Shown: positions 53,091-63,703 of the stretch, piece after piece
How the letters are laid out: each line of letters begins with the position of its first letter
How positions within the stretch are numbered: the stretch's first letter is position 1
NCBI RefSeq assembly: GCF_016918505.1
Contig: NZ_JAFFPZ010000013.1
Coordinates: 1 to 64,000 of the forward strand
Source: Desulforhopalus vacuolatus
GTDB taxonomy: Bacteria; Desulfobacterota; Desulfobulbia; Desulfobulbales; Desulfocapsaceae
Direction of reading: 5' to 3'
Length of the DNA stretch: 64,000 bases
Notes under the pieces: generated by a model
What the model saw: only the letters and a program-made list of their open reading frames with translations
The model's database searches: none
Told to the model about the DNA's origin: nothing
Made by a program: the position numbers and the translations under genes

Positions 53091-53285
53091 TAGTGAAAAT
53101 TCGTGTCCATTCGTGGTTACAAATTGCAGAAGGAACCACGAATGGACACGGATAAACAAGAATTCCGGTCTTTGTCTTTCCGTTTTTTGCTTTATCCTGT
53201 CTCCCGTCTCCCGTCTCCCGCTTTTGCTTTCCTTCGCGTTCTTCGCGGTAAAAAATTGTCTTCCCGCCTTTTGTTTCTTGACCAG
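53090..53285. repeat. mosaic repeat block 8 with a 16-bp hairpin
   Basis: GTGTCCATTCGTGGTT (53103-53118) and AACCACGAATGGACAC (53134-53149) form a perfect 16-bp stem with a 15-base loop. A pyrimidine-rich array (about 53200-53225) and TTCGCGTTCTTCGCGGT follow. A related hairpin occurs in block 9. Confidence 0.85.
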
Positions 53286-53293
53286 GTTCACTG

Positions 53294-53551
53294 CTACTTG
53301 CGGATATGACACAGCAGGCAGCGGTATTTCGGCGGATGGTTTTCTGACAGCGGATATTTCCTGCCCTGGGCATGACACTGTTCACACTGTTTCTCTGCCT
53401 CTTTTTTATGCATGCCGGAAAAAATTTGATGGTTTTTATCCTTTGGAACATGGGGAGTGGTCACCTCCGGCGCATTGAAGAGAAAGATGAGAATGACTCC
53501 GGCAAGAGTGACAAAGAGGATATTAAGCAGGACTACTGTATTCTTTTTCAT
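53294..53551 (-). CDS. small membrane-anchored diheme cytochrome c
   Basis: An 85-residue protein. One N-terminal hydrophobic segment (about 7-25) should export and anchor it. Two heme-binding sites, CEQCH (about 56-60) and CLLCH (about 78-82), lie in the periplasmic part. There are few residues besides these, so it is probably an electron carrier or a partner of a larger complex. It reads toward the repeat block and lies directly downstream of the geranylgeranyl-reductase-like gene on the same strand. The layout of two CxxCH in a short tail recalls NapB/NrfH-like proteins, but no family is assigned. Confidence 0.8.
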   Translation of the reverse strand: MKKNTVVLLNILFVTLAGVILIFLFNAPEVTTPHVPKDKNHQIFSGMHKKEAEKQCEQCHAQGRKYPLSENHPPKYRCLLCHIRK

Positions 53552-53590
53552 AATATTTTTTTCAATGACAGAGAGTGGTAAATGTAACTT

Positions 53591-54715
53591 TCAGCCGCCC
53601 ATCTCTGCCTTGTTGATCGGCAGCAGGCCGAGGCGCAGCAGCAGGCAGGTTCCCTCGCTGAGCAGGGACAGACGCTTCGGGTAAGTGCGGGCGTAGCGTA
53701 CTGCTTTCAGGTGGCGGGCGTGACGCGCTTCGAGACGGGTGAAGATCTCATTTTCCCAGGAGGGGTTTATAATACGATTGCCGACATATTCACCGGAGAT
53801 GACTGCCGAATAAATCCCTTCGCCGGTGAGTCCTGAAGCAAGACCGGCAGCATCTCCGACGAGGTAAATACGGGAGTCCTTTTTGAATTCGACTCCGCGA
53901 TAATCAAAATTTATGTTCTCCGCGCGGAGTTGCTGGCCCTCAAGGTCGAAACCTTCGGCTTGCGTCCAGGTCTGGAAGTTCTTGCATAGTTCACGGGCGG
54001 AGATCATTTCGCTGTCACCGTAAACACCGATTGAAGTGGTTTCGCGATGAGGAAAGATCCACGCATAACCGCTGGCGAAGAGGGAGGGGTTGAGATGCCA
54101 TTCCATCTTTTCCCGGGTGATCGGCAGCTGACAGTTGATGCCAAAGCCCTTGAGCTCGACGGGGAGACCGAGAAAACGGCGAACCCTTGAGTTTGAACCG
54201 TCAGCACCGACGAGGCAGGTGTAGTGCACCTGCCGCTCCTTTTCTTCTCCGAGTTTGTTTTTTACGCAGACCGTAACAGAACCGGCATTGATCTCTTGCA
54301 CCTGGGCTCCCACGAAGATGTTCGCCCCGGCCCTGCATGCCTCCAGCGCCATCCTTTCGCCGAGTTCTACTCGATTGAGGGTAGCGATGATTGCCTCTTT
54401 CGCATGGATCTCGGCCCGCTGATGACGGGTAACAATGGTCTGGGCAGGAAAGGTGCGCTGGACAATATCCTTAAACCGATCAAGAATCCCGTGCATGGTG
54501 ATGCCACCGGCACAGACCTTTTCTCCAATCTGCTTCCGGCGCTCAAAGACCGCCACAGTGGCCCCCGCTTCGGCACAGACTCGTGCACAGGCAAGTCCTG
54601 CAGGGCCGGCACCGATGATGACCACGTCGTAGTTTTGGAAAATGATCGGATTTGTCCCGGTTTCAGCTTTGGGAATTATGTTATTTTCGTTTTTCAAATT
54701 GATTTCTTCAGACAT
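53591..54715 (-). CDS. geranylgeranyl-reductase-family FAD oxidoreductase
   Basis: A 374-residue flavoprotein. FAD binding is shown by [19 protein letters not shown] (about 30-48), followed by CAGGIT, and the second FAD motif GDAAGLASGLTGEGI near 285-300. Members reduce double bonds of polyprenyl chains (quinones, lipids). I use the ATG at 54715, since the longer frame from 54781 is made of the repeat at 54734-54910. No ribosome site is evident. The small diheme cytochrome gene follows 39 bases downstream, which may reflect a redox partnership but is unproven. Confidence 0.82.
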   Translation of the reverse strand: MSEEINLKNENNIIPKAETGTNPIIFQNYDVVIIGAGPAGLACARVCAEAGATVAVFERRKQIGEKVCAGGITMHGILDRFKDIVQRTFPAQTIVTRHQRAEIHAKEAIIATLNRVELGERMALEACRAGANIFVGAQVQEINAGSVTVCVKNKLGEEKERQVHYTCLVGADGSNSRVRRFLGLPVELKGFGINCQLPITREKMEWHLNPSLFASGYAWIFPHRETTSIGVYGDSEMISARELCKNFQTWTQAEGFDLEGQQLRAENINFDYRGVEFKKDSRIYLVGDAAGLASGLTGEGIYSAVISGEYVGNRIINPSWENEIFTRLEARHARHLKAVRYARTYPKRLSLLSEGTCLLLRLGLLPINKAEMGG

Positions 54716-54733
54716 GTTTGATGGGGAGGTGTT

Positions 54734-54910
54734 ATACCATTTACATTTTGTATTGACCAGAGAACGCAACTGCATAGACATCTTTTTTGGCGATGACGAA
54801 TGAGTAATAATTCGTGTTTATCCGTGTCCATTCGTGATCCCTTCTGCAGTTTGTAACCACGAATGGATAAACAGGATACAAAACGGGGCACAACTTAATA
54901 GAAATGGTAT
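54734..54910. repeat. mosaic repeat block 9 (177 bp)
   Basis: It is bounded by ATACCATTTACATTTTG and the inverted GAAATGGTAT. Inside are AGAGAACGCAACTGC, a GGCGATGACGAATG variant, and a long imperfect hairpin around TCCATTCGTG and CACGAATGGA. The end sequence contains CACAACTTAAT, which is also an end of blocks 4, 7 and 10. Confidence 0.85.
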
Positions 54911-55206
54911 AACTTCTTAAAGAAGCTCTAAAAAGACAAAGAATTTCACCGCGAAGAACGCAAAGAGTAAAGATAGAACAACAGCAATTCTCTGTTTAAT
55001 TTTAAAATATTTTTTAAAGTTTTTTGCCTTTATTCGCATGTTTAGAGCTTTCCTTTGGCAAAAAGTTTTTCGCTGTTCCGTCTTTTGCTTTTCCCTGCCT
55101 CCTGTCTCCCGTCTCCTTTCTCCTGTTTCCCGTCCTCCTGCCTTTGAATCCGCCCATAGAAAGTGAAAATGGCATTTATGCGGTCACAACTTAATCGGAA
55201 TGGTAT
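54903..55206. repeat. mosaic repeat block 10 (inverted, full-length)
   Basis: It shares its left ATGGTAT with block 9, so the two are joined back to back. Going right it has CACCGCGAAGAACGC, the AT-rich module in inverted form, TTTTTCGCTGTTCCGTC, a pyrimidine-rich array (about 55088-55135) and the end TCACAACTTAATCGGAATGG. Its order is the reverse of block 4. Confidence 0.85.
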
Positions 55207-55245
55207 TAGATGTGTTGTGGTTCCGCAGCATTCAGTTAAATAAAA

Positions 55246-55282
55246 AAACCTGCTTTTCCCAAAAAAGGGAAAAACAGGTTTA
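55246..55282 (-). terminator. intrinsic terminator of the frd/sdh operon
   Basis: AAACCTGCTTTTCCC pairs with GGGAAAAACAGGTTT (one mismatch) around six A residues. On the minus strand the stem is followed by a run of seven T and then ATTT. It lies about 90 bases past the end of the iron-sulfur subunit gene. Confidence 0.92.
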
Positions 55283-55372
55283 TTTCTACATTTTTACTTC
55301 TAAAATTGCGACCGCTAAATTACAGGAAAATATGAAGCGTCTGCGTTCAGACCCATTCCTGTATCAGAGGTC

Positions 55373-56134
55373 TCAGTCGTCACGACCAGTGAAAATTCCT
55401 TTGAGGAATTCACGGTTCAGGCGGGCGATATTACTGATGGAGATACCTTTCGGACAAACAGCTTCACACTCTTTGGTGTTCGTGCAGTGACCGAAACCTT
55501 CATCATCCATGCATTGGACCATGGCCTGAGCACGTTCCTTGCGCTCTACCTGTCCCTGGGGCAACAGGGCAAGCTGGCTGATCTTGGCTGAGGTGAAAAG
55601 CATGGCGGCGCCATTCGGGCAGGAAGCCACACAGGCCCCGCAACCGATACATGCTGCCGCGTCCATGGCCAGTTCCACCTGTTGGGAGGAGATGCGCACG
55701 GAGTTGGCGTCCGGGGTACCACCGGTGTTGACGTTTGTATACCCGCCAGCCTGGATAATACGGTCAAGGGCAGAGCGGTCAATCATCAGATCTTTGTAGA
55801 TGGGGAAAGCTCTGGAACGAAACGGTTCAATAACAATAGTGTCACCATTGTTGAAATGGCGCATGTGGAGCTGGCAAAGAGTTGTTTCTTTTTCCGGACC
55901 ATGGGCCACACCGTTTACCATTGCCCCACACATACCGCATATACCCTCACGGCAGTCGTGATCGAAGGCGACCGGATCGATCCCTTCATGGGTCAGCTTT
56001 TCGTTGAGTACATCGAGCATTTCCAGAAAAGAACTGTCAGTGGAAATATTTTCGACGGAGTAGGTTTCCACCTTCCCCTCAGCCTCAGCGTTCGGCTGTC
56101 TCCAGATTTTCAAAGTCAGATTTATTTCACTCAT
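55373..56134 (-). CDS. frdB: fumarate reductase/succinate dehydrogenase iron-sulfur subunit
   Basis: A 253-residue protein that carries electrons between the flavoprotein and the membrane subunit. The [2Fe-2S] ligands are in DCREGICGMCGAM and later CQLH. The [4Fe-4S] and [3Fe-4S] ligands are in CIGCGACVASCP and CTNTKECEAVCPKGI. GGGAGAA precedes the ATG. It is the last of three genes in the order C-A-B on the minus strand, typical of the B-type complexes; direction (fumarate reduction or succinate oxidation) cannot be told from sequence. Confidence 0.96.
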   Translation of the reverse strand: MSEINLTLKIWRQPNAEAEGKVETYSVENISTDSSFLEMLDVLNEKLTHEGIDPVAFDHDCREGICGMCGAMVNGVAHGPEKETTLCQLHMRHFNNGDTIVIEPFRSRAFPIYKDLMIDRSALDRIIQAGGYTNVNTGGTPDANSVRISSQQVELAMDAAACIGCGACVASCPNGAAMLFTSAKISQLALLPQGQVERKERAQAMVQCMDDEGFGHCTNTKECEAVCPKGISISNIARLNREFLKGIFTGRDD

Positions 56135-56155
56135 TGTATATTCTCCCTTGTAGGT

Positions 56156-58084
<1,929 letters not shown>

Positions 58085-58177
58085 AATCTATATTCCCTGG
58101 ATGAATTACTAAAAATAAACGGAGTCACTTTCCTCTGTGCTGCAACGGCAACGGTGAGGAACCCGTAAGATTTCATA

Positions 58178-58822
58178 TCAATAAGTACTTGTTGTTAACA
58201 GATAGAGCGCGATGAGGCTGAAAAAGCAGAGAAAACCTCCAGGTACGACCCATGTTGCCCAGGCGATCACTGTGTTATAACGCGGATGGTTGACACCAAC
58301 CGTTTGCAGCATAGACCAGAATCCGTGGCTCAGGTGGATAAAGAGCGCGGCAAAACCGGCAAGATAAAGCAAAACATAAAAGAAATTGCTCAAGGCCACG
58401 TCTATAACGTTGGAGATCATCTGGTCATGAGTTGGAGCTACAGCAAAACCGAAAACGTGAATGAGGACGAAACAAAGGATGAACAGCCCGGTATATGGCA
58501 TGGTAGACATGGCATACGGGTTTTTGGTCACCCAGGTGTTGACTACGTAACGATTTTTCCCTTCTTTGCGTCCTTCCTGCCAGAGAAGCAGACCGACTCC
58601 AATGTGGATTAAAAAGAGTGCAAAGAGCCCGAGACGGAAGATGAAAACAATGACCGGGTGACTGTGCAGGTTTTCCGCATACCCCTGGAAGACTTCACTG
58701 CCAACAAAGATAGTCACGTTCCCTGCGGCATGAACACACAGAAAGAGAATGAGACATAGCCCAGTGACAGCCATCACCATTTTCTTGCCAATCGAAGAGG
58801 TTAAGAATCTGACGAACCACAT
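58178..58822 (-). CDS. frdC: fumarate reductase/succinate dehydrogenase cytochrome b subunit (b558 type)
   Basis: A 214-residue integral membrane protein with five hydrophobic segments and conserved His residues in each of several helices (LCVHAAGN, LHSHPVIVF, FLIHIGVG, VLIHVFGF, FIHLSHGFW), as needed for two b hemes. This single-subunit, diheme anchor is the B-type arrangement of Bacillus and Wolinella. AGGAGCG precedes the ATG. It is the first gene of the operon. The 58823-59145 region up to gph contains the divergent promoters and only a small hairpin, CACACTTTC...GAAGTGTG. Confidence 0.93.
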   Translation of the reverse strand: MWFVRFLTSSIGKKMVMAVTGLCLILFLCVHAAGNVTIFVGSEVFQGYAENLHSHPVIVFIFRLGLFALFLIHIGVGLLLWQEGRKEGKNRYVVNTWVTKNPYAMSTMPYTGLFILCFVLIHVFGFAVAPTHDQMISNVIDVALSNFFYVLLYLAGFAALFIHLSHGFWSMLQTVGVNHPRYNTVIAWATWVVPGGFLCFFSLIALYLLTTSTY

Positions 58823-59145
58823 AATCGCTCCTTTGTGTAAAAAATTGCATGAAAGCTCTTGGCTTCATGGGGCTGCCGGGAAGAGAAGGCTTTCACGAGT
58901 TGAGGGTGCCCAGCTTGAACAGGCACACTTTCAGAAGTGTGAAACTTCGGGGGAAGTGGTCTGTCGAAAAACGGGTTAGGCACGTTGTTTAAAAATGAAC
59001 CGTCCTTCAGTGGGGTGATTCTATCTTATATACAGAAAAAAAAAAGGGGAAAATCATTTTTTTTTAATCTTTTAATGTATTTTATATGCATTATTGTGCT
59101 TGTGCATTGAAGCTGAACCTTAACTCTAATCGTGGAGAAAAAGCA

Positions 59146-59790
59146 GTGAAAAATCAGGCAGTTATTTTTGATCTGGATGGAACCCTCGTTGATACTCTTG
59201 TTGACCTTGCCGAAACGTGCAATGCTATCCTCGCGGATTTTGGTTTTTTACCACACCCTGTGGATGATTATCGCTATTTCGTTGGCAATGGTCTGCGCAG
59301 GATGATCGAACAGATTCTGCCGGAGGGTGAAGAGGGAAAAGTGGAACAGGGCCTGGTCCTTTTTCAGACTCTTTATGCGAAAAACTGGCAGAAAAATGCA
59401 GTGCCTTATGCTGGAATTCATGAGGCGCTGCAGGGTCTTTCGAGGCGGGGGCTGCAACTTGCGGTGCTTTCCAATAAACCCCACGATTTCACCTGTATGT
59501 TTGTCGATCACTATTTCCCCGAGAAACCGTTTCGCCTTGTCTATGGTCAGCAGCCCGGGGGACCCCGCAAGCCTGATCCAGCCATGGCGATAAGAATTCT
59601 TGAAGAATTAAAGTGTGATGCGGAAAACTCTGTCTTTGTCGGCGACACCGCCATGGATATTCTCACCGGAGTCCGTGCCGGGATGAAAACCATTGGTGTG
59701 AAATGGGGATTTCGCGAAGAGAAGGAACTGCGTGACAGCGGTGCCTCGGTGATAATTCAACAGCCCTCCCAACTTCTGGAGCAGATCTGA
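59146..59790 (+). CDS. gph: phosphoglycolate phosphatase-like HAD hydrolase
   Basis: A 214-residue HAD phosphatase. The nucleophile motif is FDLDGTLVDT (about 8-17), followed by LAETCNAILADFG, and the later LSNKPHDF and FVGDTAMDILTG carry the other motifs. It probably dephosphorylates 2-phosphoglycolate made in DNA repair, though HAD specificity is hard to read from sequence. The start is a GTG at 59146 with GGAGA upstream; an ATG at 59086 is less likely. It is 3 bases from the next gene. Confidence 0.85.
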   Translation: MKNQAVIFDLDGTLVDTLVDLAETCNAILADFGFLPHPVDDYRYFVGNGLRRMIEQILPEGEEGKVEQGLVLFQTLYAKNWQKNAVPYAGIHEALQGLSRRGLQLAVLSNKPHDFTCMFVDHYFPEKPFRLVYGQQPGGPRKPDPAMAIRILEELKCDAENSVFVGDTAMDILTGVRAGMKTIGVKWGFREEKELRDSGASVIIQQPSQLLEQI

Positions 59791-59793
59791 TTT

Positions 59794-61389
59794 ATGGACT
59801 TTCCTACAATACTACACTGGCTCGCTCCTCCTGTTCTCGGCGCTTTCATCGGCTATCTTACCAACCGGGTGGCCATTCGCATGCTTTTCCGACCGCTGAA
59901 GGCATGGCGGGTGCTCGGCGTACGTGTTCCGATGACGCCAGGAGTGATCCCCTCAAAACGGAGTGAGCTTGCTGATAACATGGGTGAGGTGGTGGGCGAA
60001 CATCTGCTCACGAGTGAGGAACTGGGGCAGGCGCTGGGGACCAGTGAGTTTCGTGGCGCTCTGCGGGGACTGCTTGAAGAGCGTCTGAGTGCCTTCCTGG
60101 AACGTGACCTCGGTCCATTGCCGCAGATACTGCCGGCTCAGCTGCAGATGTTTGTTACTCTCGGCTTGATGGGGCTGAGCGGCAAGTTGAAAGGGCTGCT
60201 CGCCGACTATGTCCTCTCTGAAAAGGTGCAGGAGCATATCCGTGAGGCAGTGCGGGTGCGTTATCGCGAGGCTGTCGCTGCTGAAAGCTGTACCCTCTTG
60301 ACTGCAGAACTGTGCGACCGCCTGCAGGATTCTGCGCGGCAGGGGCTGGCAGATATCTTTGCCGGGGAAGAGGTCAGCGGGCTGGTCAGGGAATTAATAC
60401 GGGGCAGGGCGTATGAGATGCTGCGTTCCGGACAGAGTTGCGCGGAGTTGATGCCACAGGAGGTTCAGAACTTTTTCCTTGATGCCATTGAGGAGATGGC
60501 CGCCGGAATGCCGGGACGCTCAGCCGTGTTGCTGCGGGATCAGGGTGTGCAGGATCAGATTGTTGCGGGCATCATGGGCGGTGTCGAAAAATTTATCGAT
60601 TCTCTCGGCAGTGCATCCGACGCAGTGCGTAATTTTGTTAAGCTTGATCTCGTTGAACATCAGATTCGTAAATTCCTGCTGTCGAAAGAGGGAGATATTG
60701 CTGCCTGGCTTGGTTCTCAGAAGGTCTCTGGCAACGTAGAGAAAATCGCCAGGGCGAGGGCGGTGGAGCTGCTGAATACTCCGCTGGTTTCTCTGCTGGG
60801 AGACGAGAATGAAAATGTGGTTGAGCTGTTGTGCGAGTCTCTGAGCCAGGGTGTGGTCTCGGCCCTGCAGCGTGAGAAAACTGCCGAACGGCTTGTTTTT
60901 CTGCTGCGCGAATATACCGAAGAGCAGCTGGCCGGGGGAACTCTGCCCCTCTCTGAACTGATGGACAGACTTTTCGGTGAGGGTGCCTCTGATCATGGAG
61001 AAAAACAGGTCGTGGGGCAGGTGACAAAATTCTTTGCCTCTGCGGAAATGCGCACTGCGCTGGACAGTATAGTGGATTCGCTGCTTGCAGCGGTACGTGA
61101 AAAGCCCCTTGGCCGCCTTGCCCGGTTTCTACCGCCGATGGTGGTAAGTTCAGTGGCCGGGGCAGCGCAGGGAGTGATTACGAAGGTACTTGCGGCGGAA
61201 ATTCCAGGGCTGGTGCAAACCCTCGGTATTCGGCGTATTATCACCAGTAAGATCAATTCTCTTGACCTGCTGCGGCTCGAAAGACTGCTGCTCTCCATTA
61301 TGGAAGAGCAGTTCAAATATATAAATCTCTTTGGTGCGCTGCTCGGTTTTTTCCTTGGTTGTCTTAATCTCGTTTTTCTTCTTTCTTGA
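59794..61389 (+). CDS. DUF445-family membrane protein
   Basis: A 531-residue protein of the DUF445 family. The N-terminal segment with VLGAFIGYLTNRVAIRMLF and VPMTPGVIPSKR is the conserved family motif. A long amphipathic, mostly helical body follows and a C-terminal hydrophobic segment (about 505-530) closes it. Family function is unknown, with a suggested role at the inner membrane. It follows gph closely and is likely cotranscribed with it. Downstream (61390-61617) there is no gene, only what looks like a decayed copy of the GGGWACCTTGAAT repeat. Confidence 0.88.
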   Translation: MDFPTILHWLAPPVLGAFIGYLTNRVAIRMLFRPLKAWRVLGVRVPMTPGVIPSKRSELADNMGEVVGEHLLTSEELGQALGTSEFRGALRGLLEERLSAFLERDLGPLPQILPAQLQMFVTLGLMGLSGKLKGLLADYVLSEKVQEHIREAVRVRYREAVAAESCTLLTAELCDRLQDSARQGLADIFAGEEVSGLVRELIRGRAYEMLRSGQSCAELMPQEVQNFFLDAIEEMAAGMPGRSAVLLRDQGVQDQIVAGIMGGVEKFIDSLGSASDAVRNFVKLDLVEHQIRKFLLSKEGDIAAWLGSQKVSGNVEKIARARAVELLNTPLVSLLGDENENVVELLCESLSQGVVSALQREKTAERLVFLLREYTEEQLAGGTLPLSELMDRLFGEGASDHGEKQVVGQVTKFFASAEMRTALDSIVDSLLAAVREKPLGRLARFLPPMVVSSVAGAAQGVITKVLAAEIPGLVQTLGIRRIITSKINSLDLLRLERLLLSIMEEQFKYINLFGALLGFFLGCLNLVFLLS

Positions 61390-61399
61390 AGACAATTAT

Positions 61400-61495
61400 G
61401 GGTTTCTTCTTCAAGGTTTCCTTGAGATTTATTCGTTGAGTCTCTATTATGTGTGCCTTGAATCTGAACAAAAGCCTGATTTTTTCAAAGGGTAC
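61400..61495. repeat. possible decayed copy of the GGGWACCTTGAAT element
   Basis: GTGCCTTGAATCTGAACAAAA with GATTTTTTCAAAGGGTAC (about 61454-61494) follows the right end of the 141-bp element with several changes. The left end is not clear. No target duplication is visible. Confidence 0.45.
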
Positions 61496-61617
61496 ATTAC
61501 GCGACCGCAGTTGCGACCGCTTTATAAGGAGCCTCAGGCTCACAAACTGCGACAGCCCGCTTCGCCACTTCCCGGTGTTTCTCCGCTGTCGTGAGAATTT
61601 TCCGCAGGTGATTTTTC

Positions 61618-62685
61618 ATGTATAGAAATTTTCGTATTGTTCCTCAGATCATGTTTGGCAGTGGTGCCTTCAACCAGCTTGAGGATGTCCTGAAACCGAA
61701 ACGGGTAACCGGCGGTGGCTTCATGGTCTTTATTCTTGATGACGTTTTTTCCGGGAAAGAGCTGGAAAAACGCCTGCCGATGCAGGGCAAAGATCTTCTC
61801 GTACCGGTAGATGTGACCCACGAACCCAAGACCAAACTTATCGATGAACTGGTGGCACAAATCCGTCACTATGCACCGGTAAACCCGGACGGTGTCATCG
61901 GTATCGGCGGTGGCTCCACCATGGATATCGCCAAGGCTGTCTCTCTGATGCTGACCAATCCCGGATCCTCTGCCGATTATCAGGGGTGGGATCTGATTGA
62001 GACTCCGGCAATCTACCACGTGGGCATCCCCACACTCTCCGGCACCGGCGCAGAAATCTCCCGGACCTGTATTCTTACCGGACCGGTGAAAAAGCTCGGC
62101 ATCAACTCCGATTACACCCTTTTTGATCAGCTTATCCTCGACCCTGAACTGATTGAGGGCGTGCCGCAGGATCAGTGGTTCTTCACCGGCATGGACTGTT
62201 TCATCCACAACATAGAGTCCCTGCACGGCTGTATGATTAATTCCTTCAGCAAGACCTACGGTGAGAAGTCGCTGGAGCTCTGCCGCGAGGTGTTCGTTGA
62301 CAACCATCCCGAAAGCGCCGAAAAACTGATGATGGCCTCCTACTTCGGTGGCATGTCCATTGCCTACTCCCAGGTCGGTGCCTGCCATGCACTCTCCTAC
62401 GGCATATCTTATGTTCTCGGCATTCACCACGGCATAGGCTGCTGCATTGCCATGAATGTGCTGGAAGATATCTACCCCGAGGGAGTTGCGGAGTTTCATG
62501 AAATGATGAAACAGCACAAAATTATCCTGCCGAAGGTCGTGCCGGACGACATCAGTCGTAAAGATATGGATTTGATGATTACCACCACCCTTAACCTCGA
62601 ACCGCTGTGGGAAAACTGTCTCGGCAAAGAGTGGCGTACACAGATGCCGCAGGAACGGGTTGAAGCTTATTTTCGACGGATGTAA
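61618..62685 (+). CDS. kdnB: 3-deoxy-D-manno-octulosonate 8-oxidase (KdnB-like iron alcohol dehydrogenase)
   Basis: A 355-residue metal-dependent alcohol dehydrogenase. It has the cofactor motif GIGGGSTMDIAKAV (about 98-111), PTLSGTGAEISRT, TGPVKKLGINSDYTLFDQ and metal-binding His residues in CHALSYG and IHHGIG. It matches from memory the Shewanella KdnB, which oxidises C8 of Kdo before KdnA transaminates it to 8-amino-Kdo for lipopolysaccharide. KdnA is not in this window. AGGTGA precedes the ATG. It shares one base with azlC. The specific role is inferred from overall similarity. Confidence 0.82.
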   Translation: MYRNFRIVPQIMFGSGAFNQLEDVLKPKRVTGGGFMVFILDDVFSGKELEKRLPMQGKDLLVPVDVTHEPKTKLIDELVAQIRHYAPVNPDGVIGIGGGSTMDIAKAVSLMLTNPGSSADYQGWDLIETPAIYHVGIPTLSGTGAEISRTCILTGPVKKLGINSDYTLFDQLILDPELIEGVPQDQWFFTGMDCFIHNIESLHGCMINSFSKTYGEKSLELCREVFVDNHPESAEKLMMASYFGGMSIAYSQVGACHALSYGISYVLGIHHGIGCCIAMNVLEDIYPEGVAEFHEMMKQHKIILPKVVPDDISRKDMDLMITTTLNLEPLWENCLGKEWRTQMPQERVEAYFRRM

Positions 62686-63386
62686 TGACAAACGTACTTC
62701 CTTCAACCGGCAGGCAGATTATCAACGGTCTGCAGCGTTCCTTTCCCATTATACTCAGCTATATCCCCGTGGGATTCACCTATGGGGTGCTGGCGCATAA
62801 GGCGGGAATCTCTGATATCAACGTCATCCTCATGTCGATGCTTGTCTTTGCCGGTTCCGGCCAGTTTATTGCGGTGGGCATGATGGCGGGCGGGGCGGGG
62901 GCACTGGCGGTGATTCTCACCACCTTTGTCGTCAACCTGCGTCACCTTCTGATGGCAGCTTCGCTGTCGCCGTGGATGGCACAGTGGTCCCGGCCCCTGC
63001 TGGTGCTCTTCTCGGCAGACATCACCGATGAAACCTTTGCCATGAATTCCGCAAAGGCGGTTGAACTCAACGACTGCAAGGCAGAGGCGCTGTCGCTGAA
63101 CATTACCGCCCACAGCTCGTGGGTGCTCGGTGGTGCGCTCGGGGCCCTTGCCTCGGGTTTGATCTCCGATGTCCGACCCCTTGGACTTGATTTTGCCCTC
63201 GCCGGCATGTTTATCGGGCTGATCGTTCTGCAGGTGGACAGTACAGTAAAAGTACTCACTGCCATCTGTGCGGGTATTCTCGGCACCGTCCTCTATGCCT
63301 GCGGTCTGCAGGAATTTTATATCATTATTGCGACTGTGGTTGCCGCCACTTTTGGCCTTGGAGTTGAGTTATGGATCAAACGCTGA
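62685..63386 (+). CDS. azlC: AzlC-family branched-chain amino acid permease subunit
   Basis: A 233-residue integral membrane protein with about seven hydrophobic segments. It has PIILSYIPVGFTYGVLAHKAG and MLVFAGSGQFIAVG at the N-terminus and VNLRHLLMAASLSPW in the middle, all characteristic of AzlC/YgaZ. With AzlD it forms an exporter of branched-chain amino acids. The ATG overlaps the kdnB stop by one base, and the gene overlaps azlD by 16 bases. Confidence 0.93.
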   Translation: MTNVLPSTGRQIINGLQRSFPIILSYIPVGFTYGVLAHKAGISDINVILMSMLVFAGSGQFIAVGMMAGGAGALAVILTTFVVNLRHLLMAASLSPWMAQWSRPLLVLFSADITDETFAMNSAKAVELNDCKAEALSLNITAHSSWVLGGALGALASGLISDVRPLGLDFALAGMFIGLIVLQVDSTVKVLTAICAGILGTVLYACGLQEFYIIIATVVAATFGLGVELWIKR

Positions 63387-63703
63387 TTCTCTGGATTATT
63401 ATCGGCATGTGGGCTGTCAGTTTTCTGCCGCGCATGCTGCCCCTGCAGCTTCTCAGTGGCCGGCAGCTCCATCCGCTGTTCGCCGCCTGGCTGAAACTGG
63501 TACCGGCGGCGGTACTCCCTGCTATCCTTGTTCCCCTCGTGCTGCTGGAAAAAGGGGCAGGGGGTGAGTTGCATTTCAATGCCCTTTTTCTGATTGTCAC
63601 CCTCATCTGCTTTCCCCTTGCCGCGAAGTATAAATCCCTCTCTCTGCCAGTCGTGCTCGGTATGGTACTTGTTGCCGCAGGCCGCTGGTTTTTTCCTGCA
63701 TGA
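63371..63703 (+). CDS. azlD: AzlD-family small permease subunit
   Basis: A 110-residue membrane protein with three to four hydrophobic segments. WAVSFLPRMLPLQLL near the N-terminus is the AzlD/YgaH motif. It pairs with AzlC. It overlaps azlC at its start and mutY at its end (ATGA). Confidence 0.92.
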   Translation: MDQTLILWIIIGMWAVSFLPRMLPLQLLSGRQLHPLFAAWLKLVPAAVLPAILVPLVLLEKGAGGELHFNALFLIVTLICFPLAAKYKSLSLPVVLGMVLVAAGRWFFPA

